Positions 56,036 to 64,000 of a stretch of DNA of 64,000 nt are shown here, piece after piece. The DNA is taken from the NCBI GenBank assembly GCA_017311315.1, contig CM029647.1:5216576-5280575 (forward strand), written 5' to 3'. Positions within the stretch are counted from its first letter, which is position 1, and the number at the start of each line of letters is the position of its first letter. The notes beneath the pieces were generated by a model. That model searched no databases, had not been told where the DNA came from, and saw only the letters and a program-made list of their open reading frames with translations. The DNA comes from Dendrocalamus latiflorus (taxonomy: Eukaryota; Streptophyta; Magnoliopsida; Poales; Poaceae). The translations under genes and the position numbers were made by a program.

Positions 56036-58327
56036 ATGACCTCCCTTTCAGGTACTTCTAATTCCGTCAATATGGGAGGTGCCCTTCTGACCTCAGACAT
56101 CAAGCTGAATAGGCAGAATTATCGTGAGTAGTTGTCGTTGGTTCGTATGCTCCTTCGGCTACTAGTCTTCTCTTATATGTCACAGGGGAGCCTCCAACGG
56201 AAAAGACAGAAGCCACCGCTGCTGCTAAATGGGCCTGGCGAAGTGTTGATGATCGTGTTATGCAGTGGCGGAACCAGGATTTGGCTACGCCCCGGGCTGA
56301 ACTCTAACCACCTAAAACTAACGCCAATTTGTACCCATATCACGATATAACAAAAGTATATCATGATTAGCTAATTGTATTACTGACATGAAACTTGAGT
56401 TCAATACTAAACAAGCAAACATAAAGCATAATACGAAGAACATGGCATGATCCCAAAGTACAAAAATGTAACATAATAGAGATACAATTTGAGTACCTAA
56501 ATTACGATGAATTGCTCTCTATCATATCCTGTCATTTCTTCATTGATAGTTGGACATGAACCAGAACCTGTGAAGACAACATATGAGAGTAAATCAAACA
56601 TGTGTATGAATAAATATGAACAACACGAAGTCTATATTTATAAGACTGACTGACTGGACAATGGACATCACATTGACTGACTGAAATGGACGTATCCTGT
56701 CACAGTGAAATCACATTTTAATACAAAAACAGCTACTGACTGGACAATGGACATCAGGACATTTCAATAATTCAATTCAACATTAACACAATCCTGCTAA
56801 AGTGCTAATCATGCGTCACATTTTAATACAAGAACAGCTACTGTACCTCAGGATTTCACATTTCAATTCATTGCTAAAGTGCCAATCCTGACATTTCAAT
56901 TCAACACAAACAGTGAAACACATTTTAGTATTTCACAAATCACCTCAGGATTTCAATTCATATCTAGCAATATTAGACTCTATAGCAAACTGTACCTCAC
57001 TACCTCAGAATTTCACATTTCAATTTCAATTCATATCTAGCAATATTAGGCTCTATAGCAAACTATACCTCAGATATTCCCAAATCCCAAATCGGCAGCA
57101 AATCCCAAATCCCAAATCACTGAATGTCTGAATCAGCGGTTGCCGGTCAGCCGATGCCCGATGCAGCGCCGAGACGGGTCGGGAGGCCGGGCAGCGCCGG
57201 GAGGCGGGGCGGAGCGGGCGGCGCCGGGAGGCGGGGAGGCGCTGGATCGGCGTAGTCGCGCAGATCTGAGATGGCGGAGGGCCGGAGGCGACGAGGCGGA
57301 GGCCGGTTGCGAGGCGGAGGCCAGTTGCGAGGCGGAGGAGACGAGCGTTTGCGGTGCGGCGGCGCAGCCGGGCGCCGGCGCTGGATCGGCCTTGCGCTGC
57401 GCTGAGGCGAGTGGCGAGCGATGCGAGGGTTTCCTCAGGGTTGAGCGAGCGGCGCCGCAGCCAGCATCGCGTGAAGGCCGTGTGAAGACCGTGGGCGTGG
57501 GCCGCGCGGAGACGGGAAGACAGCGGTGGGCTGCGTGAGGAATGTTGGGCCGCGCGGAGACGGGGGAATGGTGGGCCGTCTGGGCTGAAATATATATGGT
57601 ACCTGGGCTGAATACTAAAAAAATACCCTGGGCTGACCTGGGCTATACACTACAAATTTTCTCACGCCCCGGGCTGAAGCCCACCTTGTCGGGGGCCCAA
57701 ATCCGCCCCTGGTGTTATGGATATCCTATGTCACAGTGCTGAGATTTCCATCAGAATGGATTTTATTGATCTTCTGAGTTCTAGGGCGCTGTGGGAGTAT
57801 CTTTAGCAGCGCTATGAGGAGACCAGTGCGGCATGTCATTTTTCTCTTCTACATACTCTTCATGCTATCGAGGAGTACTACTGTTCTTTCATTCGCATTT
57901 CACAACAATTGACCTCTATGGTTCCTGTACTTGTTGTGCTGGCTGTATAGGCAAGGCGAGTCATGATATGCAGAATTTAATGCTCACTTTTGTTATTCGC
58001 TTTCGTTCAGAGTTTGAGTTTATTCGAGCTCAACCCTTGGAGCGTGCTGTTCTTTCAATCATGTAGGAGGCTCTTGCTATACTAATTGCTGAGGAGACTC
58101 GATTTTGCTCTTTGACCTATGAATCGACGTCACCGTATTCTTTTCTTGGATTGGCACCATCTTAGTCTGTTCTTGTGACCCCTCGTCAGAAGCTTCGTCA
58201 GTTTGCTTCACTTTCTGCGTTCATCCAGAACCGCAACCAGCTTCACATCGTCGTCGTACTGCGACCAGCCCTGCAGCTGCAGATGAGATCATGTCATCGT
58301 GTGCCTTGTCTTGCTTGTGCTGTGCAG
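56036..58327 (+). pseudogene. Ty1/copia gag relic, split by a hAT element
   Basis: From the ATG at 56036: MTSLSGTSNSVNMGG, then LLTSDIKLNRQNYRE, a TAG where a Trp is expected, and after a frameshift VTGEPPTEKTEATAAAKWAW. After the insertion (56263-57711) it resumes VMDILCHSAEISIR, ALWEYL, a stop, QRYEETSAACHFSLLHTLHA. The order (LNxxNYxxW, then a W-rich block, then LWxxLxxRYEETS...LLHTLHA) is the copia gag/UBN2 type. There are multiple stops and shifts, and no protease or polymerase follows. It ends abruptly against the PEP carboxylase exon. Confidence 0.75.
56263..57711. mobile_element. Non-autonomous hAT element, 1449 bp, inside the copia gag relic
   Basis: The left end CAGTGGCGGAACCAGG and right end ATCCGCCCCTG form CAGNGGCGGA inverted termini. 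A perfect 8-bp duplication GTGTTATG is present (56255-56262 and 57712-57719). Removing element and one duplication rejoins the gag reading. The interior has a near-tandem duplication (atatctagcaatattag, about 56961 and 57036) and a very GC-rich part (57140-57540) with gaggcggaggcc repeats and an open frame I take as chance. The subterminal text gccccgggctgaa is repeated inverted near both ends. Confidence 0.88.
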
Positions 58328-58623
58328 GTTGCTGGGCACGACGACCTCCTGGAGAGCGATCCGTACCGGAGGCAGCGGCTGATGCTGCGGGACTCGTACA
58401 TCACGGCGCTGAACGTGTGCCAGGCGTACACGCTGAAGCGGATCCGGGACGGTGGATTCAGGCCGGCGACGCGGCCGCCGCTGTCCACGGAGCTGCTCGA
58501 CTCGACGTCAATGGCGGAGAGCCCGGTGAAGCTCAACCCCAGCAGCGATACGACCCCGGCCTGGAGGACACGCTCATCAACACCATGAAGGGCATCGCGG
58601 CCGGCATGCAAAACACGGGCTGA
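58328..58623 (+). pseudogene. PPC: Terminal exon of a phosphoenolpyruvate carboxylase gene, frameshifted
   Basis: After a cttgtgctgtgcag acceptor the sequence reads VAGHDDLLESDPYRRQRLML, NVCQAYTLKRIRD, PPLSTELLD and VKLNPSS. A one-base deletion near 58547 follows, and then in the next frame YDPGLEDTLINTMKGIAAGM and QNTG with the stop at 58621-58623. This is the complete C-terminal exon of plant PEP carboxylase, including the invariant QNTG end that closes the active site. The exons that should lie upstream are replaced by the copia gag relic. GC-rich coding style is kept, so the damage is recent relative to the gag. It can encode no enzyme as it stands. Confidence 0.9.
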
Positions 58624-59042
58624 TTTGCGGTTTCTCTGAATGAAACAAGATCGGTGAAAGTTAGATGGGATTGTAAAGTGGTAACAATTTGTGTTGATAA
58701 AAGATCAAGAAGAGATCATGCTGTTCTTGTCTCAATTAGTCTTTCAGAGAGTTGTGTGCGACACATTGTTTGCATCATTCGGCTTGAACAGTTTGACAGA
58801 ACAGTTATATTCCTAGTTCCTGCCAGTTGTGACGTCTTTGTGTCCAATACAGGATTGGTATGCATAATTATAGTTTAGCACCCGGATTTGCCATCAAATT
58901 CCATATTTGCAGTAGTTACTGGCATTGCTGTTATTTGAGCAACTGTGTAGATGTTATTTGAGCACGTGGAATCAACTATCCAAATATGGCATCTGATAAA
59001 TTCAGCTGTCTGAGCATTTCGAGTTCTCTTTTTATTTAGCTT
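58624..59042. other. Likely former 3' UTR of the PEP carboxylase gene
   Basis: T-rich, single-copy-looking DNA with no open frame of note. It has the expected place and style of a 3' UTR belonging to the terminal exon before it. Confidence 0.4.
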
Positions 59043-59592
59043 CACTTTATCATCTTAATTTTAAAACTAGCTCTATGTAATAAGAAATTGTAAATTTAGT
59101 CACCTTGCTGGTGCAAAAAATCGACCGATGTGTGGTTCCTATCACGCCACACGACCACGATAGCATTCGGATACTACGGATGAGCGCGGCACTGGCGGGC
59201 CAAGAAGCCGCAGCGCGAGGTGCCGCGACACCCGGGCGCGGCAGAAGTGGAGGCTCAATTAGGCCAAATGCATGCATGCATATATCGATGGATTTAACCA
59301 GTGGAAAACAAGTGCATTGCGTGAAGACGCATGCATGCAATGATTAACTAACGCCCTTCTTGTGCGTGTGCATGCATGCACTTCTGCCGCTCCCTGCCGC
59401 GGCACCTTTGTGAACCCCGCCACCAACTGTACCAGGCTAACTGTGTCTCGCTCACCGGCGGTCCGAATGCAGCTGCAGTCGAGTGTGCGCTGTAAGACGT
59501 TAGCTGGTGGTTCTTCTCTGCTCAGTAAGAGAGTTAGATTTATAATTTTATATTGTATAAAGCTAATTTTAAAATTAAAGTGGTATAATGTG
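59043..59592. mobile_element. Element with about 50-bp AT-rich inverted repeats and GC-rich interior
   Basis: ttaattttaaaactagctct near 59055 is complemented by agctaattttaaaattaaag near 59561. The similarity runs on to gtaaatttag/ctaaatttac-type text, giving arms of about 50 bases. Between them lie GC-rich unique DNA and a second inverted pair: gcggcagaagtg then gcatgcatgcat, and tgcatgcatgc then acttctgccgc (59238-59290 and 59368-59402). Target duplication not identified. Confidence 0.55.
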
Positions 59593-59689
59593 GTCAAATA
59601 AAAAAAATCATGAATTTCTTTGTGGGAAGAGAAATTTGTTGGAAGTATAAATCATCCACCAACTCCCTGCGGTGTTATGATAAGAGATT

Positions 59690-60620
59690 TTTTTACTAAA
59701 GAGTAAGTCTAAAAAAACACTGAATTTTTGTTAGTGCTCACATTTAACCTAAGATTTTATGGTCATAGAGGTTCAGAAAACCTCTACCTAACCAAAATGT
59801 TAGACCATGTGGATAGGTCGTGATTATTATGATGATGAATAATTAATATGGGTTGAATTGGAATTTGCGTTTGTGAAAGGTTCGATCAATACACTTTTGC
59901 GAAACTAAAAAGTGCTGAAATATTCAAGTATTACAGTTTGACCACTATATTAAGGGCGGTCTGACTGGTCTGTGTTCTGATTGAATTGGTTCGTGTTTAT
60001 AGGCGAATCATGTTGTGCTATGCATGTGTGGATTGATGTTAATTAAGTTGGAGAGAAATTATGCTGAAAAAATGTTCTTTGGTCTTTACATGTGCAAATT
60101 GAGTATAGAGGCGATCATAATCGATGACGAGGTAGACCGGGACTAGGATGGGAGATCTGAGGTTTAAACGGTCCAGGATGTCATAAGATGGTCGAGTTCA
60201 TGCTTGGGCACGTGTAGAACAAATGTGGATAATGCGTGGAGGAACTACGGAAGGTGCAGTCCTAGAGGCTTTGACACATGAGATGTTGAAAAGTTAGAAT
60301 TTCGGAAAACCTATGTTTGGAATGGTTTCGAGTCGCTTAGCTGTAGGAGTTGGTTTATGACTCGAATTCGTGATCCATTCGGATTAGGACTCGAATTCGT
60401 GATCTATTTGGAGAGGACTCTTAAGGAGTCAGAGGATATAAATAAAGTTGGAGGGGGCATAGCAGATGTATAGCATTTAGAGAATATTTAGGAGGCTTTA
60501 GTTTTGGTTAGATTTTTAGGGGTGCTTTTGAGGGTACTTTTCAAACCCACAAAAACCCAATAATAAACATCATATTGAATCAATATTCTTCTTGATTTGC
60601 TCGAAGGTGCTGGTAATTGC
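59690..60620. repeat. LTR-like non-coding repeat
   Basis: ggactcgaattcgtgatctatt and its near copy 30 bases earlier, ggatataaataaagttggag and ccaataataaacatc are in the style of an LTR with TATA and poly(A) signals. No partner LTR or coding domain is present. Confidence 0.35.
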
Positions 60621-60766
60621 AGTTGGATCGAAGCTTATGACTACGTGCAAATGTGTCGAATCGCTGTCGGGAAAACAGAGGAAATACGAGTACTCGAAGG
60701 CTCTGAATCCTCGAGGACGCAGATGATCAAGAGGTTCTGCCCCTGATGTTGAAAATCTCGAGTACG

Positions 60767-60875
60767 TACAAAGCAATCAAAGTTACGACCTAGTGCAAAG
60801 CAGTCGAAGTTATGACCCACTGCAAAGCAATCGAAGTTATGACCCAATGCAAAATAGTCGAAGTTATGAGTATAT
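60767..60875. repeat. 27-bp tandem repeat, four units
   Basis: Units of tgcaaagcagtcgaagttat plus gacccac at about 60767, 60794, 60821 and 60848. It is followed by looser repeats of gtggttgaagtttatgactg to 61090. Confidence 0.85.
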
Positions 60876-61090
60876 GCAAGTTCGAGTACGTGCAAATTAG
60901 TCAAAGATCAGAGTATGAAGTGGTTATAGTTTACGTACGCAGAAGTGGTTGAAGGTTATGACTGCCGGTAGTGGTTGAAGTTTATGACTGGTAAAGAGTT
61001 TATGATAGTTGAGTGATTGAGCGCGCGGTTGAAATCATTATCAAAGTTTACAACTGGTAAGAATTTATGACAGCTGAGTGGTTAAGTGTC

Positions 61091-61593
61091 GAATGGTCGA
61101 AACCATTCACTAAGAGATTTTAAAAAATGGAGGTAATCATTCATTTCTCTAATTACGGTATTCGATCCTACACAATGTCTAAAGCCCATGCAAATATTTT
61201 ACGGTTCTTATGGAAATTGAACCTTTTGATGTATCTCAAAACGGGCATCGCTTCGTTTTAAATGTTTGGTTAGTGGGATTGCCATTGCTTATGGTTTAAG
61301 TTTCAGCCCATACGGTCATGTTCTTTCGTACAGAAAGTAAAAGAGAAGGGGGCAAAAAGGAAAAGAAAAGAAACGGAGGGAGAGAAGGAATCAAGCATTT
61401 TAAAAGAGAGGAAAGTAAAGTAACTCACGGACCCATCTGTAATTATGCTTCCTATGCGACAAAAGAGGAACAAAAATCCAGAAGCTTCTAGACCATAGGG
61501 ATACCCATATACCCTTTTGCCTCCTCTTGAGTCTCGAAGCGAAGGCCAAACGAACCAAGTGAAGTGAACCAGCCCTCGCCTCCGGCTCCGGCC
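61091..61593. other. Promoter-side flank of ALG9
   Basis: A G/A-rich tract (gaaaagaaaagaaacggaggg, about 61355-61385) precedes the gene. No clear TATA is seen, as is usual for housekeeping genes. Confidence 0.4.
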
Positions 61594-64000
61594 ATGTCGC
61601 TCTCGTCGGCGCGCCAGCGCCGGCCCACGGCCGCGTCGCCGCTAACCGACGACGGGTACTCCAAGGACGCCAAGGACAGGAGGCGACGCCCTGGCGGCGA
61701 GGAGGAGGAGGAGGGCATCCGGTGGTTCCTCCCGTTCCTGGCCCTCGGCCTCGTCCGCCACATGAGCGCGTCCTCCAACCTGATCCACGACTGCGACGAG
61801 GTGTTCAACTACTGGGAGCCCCTCCACTTCCTCCTCTACCGCTCCGGCTTCCAGACCTGGGAGTACAGGTCGCCTCCCCGACCTCACCCCCCCCCCCCAC
61901 CCCACCAAACTAAACCCTAGCTGTATCGGCCGGTTCGCTGCTTGAAGCTTGGGAGCGGATTGATTCGCAGGGGATGGGGGTGTACGGATTTGTGCTGTGA
62001 TTTGGAGTAGAGTGGGCTTTGCGTAGTGATCATGAGTGGTTTGATGGGGGTGCGGAGATCTGCGTCCTGATTTAGGATGGTTTACTTTAATTACTTCAGG
62101 ATGTGCTCGTGTGGGTGGTTGCAGGTTATACGCAAATGCGTAGTGGCTGAGGGTTTGAAGGATTTGTCTTGGGAGCAAGGTGTAGGTTAGTGGAATGATT
62201 TGATTGAAGGGTTTTAGGTGTGTAGATATTTGCCCTTTGAGTTAGATTTCGTATGTTAGGGCATGAAATGTAGTGTTCTAGATTAGGTGGGAGCGGTGAG
62301 GCTGAGGGTAGTGTTTTGCATTGTCAGTTGCTGTTGTTTGTCTGGTTTGGGTGTTTGCAAGTGATGCTGATGAGATTTGGGGCCTATATGCAAGTTTGCA
62401 ACTACATTCTAGAATGTTGTGGGGGCAATGCTAAATGATTTGGAAACGGTCCAGGGTGCAAAAGTTAGGTTTTGTTTCAGTGATAATGTGGTGGAGGTTA
62501 GTGAGTTGATTTCCTTGAGAGGTCTGGCAGGATTATTTTGGTTTTTGTGTGTTTGTAGTAATGCGGACATTATGATGTCGAACAGCTCGTGTGGTCATAG
62601 AAATATTTATCTGATTGATTCAAGGGTGTTGATAAACATCACCTAAATATTTTTTTCCTAACTATCATCCAGATTTATGACTGTTGGATTAGAGATCCAA
62701 CGGCCACGAATCCCCCCTTCAAAAAAAAAATCTCCTCCCTTCAAAAAAAGGAGTCGTTGAATCTCCAATCTAAAGGTCATCAAATTTAGATGATTATTAG
62801 GAAGAAAACATCCGGGTAATAACTAGACACACCCTTGATTCAAAATTTAAGAAAGGGTGCTAGTGCAACTGTATTTAATGGCTTAAATCTTTAGAGTTAC
62901 CAAAGATTACGTGTTTCTTAAGCTTGGAAATAAGTTGTGATACTTCATAGTTCATCCTAACATGTATTATCAAATTTTACTTTAAAATGACGATATGCCA
63001 TTTTGGAAGGTTTATTTGTGTTTGAGGTTGCAATGCTTTGCATTCATTGGAGTTTCAATTGGAACCTGGTCTCGATGAACTTCAATAATATTCCTGGGAG
63101 TTGTTGATATTGGGCCTGTTCTTTTGTAGTTTTTGGCTTTTCTACAGTAACTAGCTTTTAAACGGAGTGTCTTTTCAAGATAAGGTCTACTAGTTAATAT
63201 TAGTACATACTGTACCGACTTTATTTATATCGGCAAAAGCTGCACGTGAATTTCAGTTACTCTGTAATCTCTCATGCGAACAGCCAAAAGCCACAAGTCA
63301 CAGCCAAAAGCCATAAGCTGCAGCCACAAAAGAGCAGGCCCATTGTTTTATTATGGTTAACACTTAACATGCAAAAGGTTGTGTTCTAGTGGTTTTAGAA
63401 TAGGATCGATGATAAGGCAGCTGCATGGTTTCTGCAATTGTGGCTGAAAGTGTTGCTTACATTAATAAGGATATGCTTGAGGCACATCTTGTGACCAGCA
63501 TTATGATCTGATTTTTCCTTGATAATACCTACGTGGCTACATGGAGGACTCCATGTGCACTTGTATGGAAACCAATCAAACAATAGAATCCAACTGCAAG
63601 AATTTTTATATTATGTTTTGCGTCGTATACAAAGTTAATAATAAAAGGATTTTGATTTTGATTTTCTGTAATGCTATTTGTGCAGTTCCGACTTTGCTCT
63701 TAGGTCATATTTTTACCTTTTCATTCATGCTCTTGTAGCTGGGCCTGCTTCATTGATCTTTGGTGAGCATAAGGTTTGTGGTGTTTTACACTTCGTTTTC
63801 TTCACATTTTTAGACTTGCTGATTATTTCTTACTACTGATTTGTGTCCAGCACTAACCATATTTTACCTTCTGTTGTGACTTTTAAGGTTCGTGTGTTCT
63901 ACTCAGTGAGAATATTTCTTGGCCTTATATCAACTATAACGGAAACTGTTCTGGTAGTTGCTCTTTCAAGAAGATATGGAAAGAGGCTTGCTTGTTATGT
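61594..64000 (+). CDS. ALG9: Alpha-1,2-mannosyltransferase ALG9, 5' part
   Basis: An ER multi-span glycosyltransferase (GT22) that adds alpha-1,2-mannose from dolichyl-phosphate-mannose to the lipid-linked N-glycan precursor. Three exons are visible: 61594-61868, 63686-63773 and 63888 to the window end, with GT/AG borders and a continuous frame (Ser codon split at the first junction). The N-terminus MSLSSARQRRPTAASPL is cytosolic and basic. IRWFLPFLALGLVRHM starts the first membrane span. HDCDEVFNYWEPLHFLLY is the acidic luminal-loop motif of GT22 enzymes. Exon 2 reads FALRSYFYLFIHALVAGPAS and exon 3 VRVFYSVRIFLGLIST then ALSRRYGKRLACYV. The first ATG in frame is 61594; upstream the frame is open only through a GTG. 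Intron 1 (1817 bp) contains a MITE-like repeat. The rest lies beyond 64000. Confidence 0.93.
62660..62840. repeat. Short repeat with inverted text in ALG9 intron 1
   Basis: tcatccagatttatgactgttggat at the left is partly answered by ctaaaggtcatcaaatttagatgat at the right, with two ctcccttcaaaaaaa copies between. It looks like a small MITE; ends are uncertain. Confidence 0.4.
63112..63341. mobile_element. GGGCC-ended MITE-like repeat, copy D, in ALG9 intron 1
   Basis: Starts GGGCCTGTTCTTTTG and ends AAAAGAGCAGGCCC, a good inverted pair, flanked by att on both sides. The interior is the reverse complement of copies A (24761) and B (32538). Near its right end, agccaaaagcca(c/t)aag is repeated. 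Confidence 0.8.

Noticed and set aside
57140..57538. 132-residue frame in the GC-rich interior of the hAT element
   Set aside because: Composed of gaggcggaggcc-type repeats; no recognisable protein.
61564..61593. Upstream extension of ALG9
   Set aside because: It opens with GTG; the first in-frame ATG at 61594 fits the family N-terminus.
19152..64000. Functional cluster linking PNGase A genes and ALG9 through N-glycan metabolism
   Set aside because: They lie 19 kb or more apart, on opposite strands, act in different compartments and steps, and are separated by repeats; probably chance.

Overview
The window is nuclear DNA of a grass (Poaceae), most likely rice or a close relative (Oryza). 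The signs are spliced plant genes with GT-AG introns and AT-rich introns, strongly GC-rich single-exon genes of monocot type (CIPK, PNGase A), and a dense population of Tourist-, Stowaway-, hAT-, Mutator- and Micron-like miniature elements. No database search was possible, so the species is an inference.

Layout. 1-1659 (+) is the 3' half of a mitochondrial 2-oxoglutarate/malate (dicarboxylate/tricarboxylate) carrier gene in three exons. 6736-8250 (+) is an intact intronless CBL-interacting protein kinase. 12154-12473 (+) is a two-exon gene for a 71-residue protein with one hydrophobic segment. 14530-15880 is a degenerate minisatellite built on GTTTCA. 16208-16506 is a hairpin MITE with a perfect 9-bp target duplication. 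From 19152 to 42647 lie three intact intronless peptide-N-glycanase A-like genes, all on the minus strand. A fourth, broken copy (36845-39899) has lost its middle to an LTR-like insert, which in turn hosts a 2-kb Mutator-like element with about 500-bp inverted repeats.

44-61 kb is almost entirely repeats with captured or broken gene pieces: a SCAR/WAVE-like fragment (about 51 kb); a compound TA/CA microsatellite carrying two Micron-like MITEs and a 2.9-kb Helitron that holds a topoisomerase II exon; and a copia gag relic split by a hAT element and joined directly to the last exon of a PEP carboxylase gene. 61594-64000 (+) is the 5' part of the ALG9 mannosyltransferase gene, which runs off the window.

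No operon logic applies. The one functional theme is N-glycan metabolism: ALG9 builds the lipid-linked N-glycan precursor and PNGase A removes N-glycans from glycopeptides. Their proximity is probably coincidence. The most notable material is the PNGase A cluster and its layered disruption, the Helitron and microsatellite nest, and the several captured exons.
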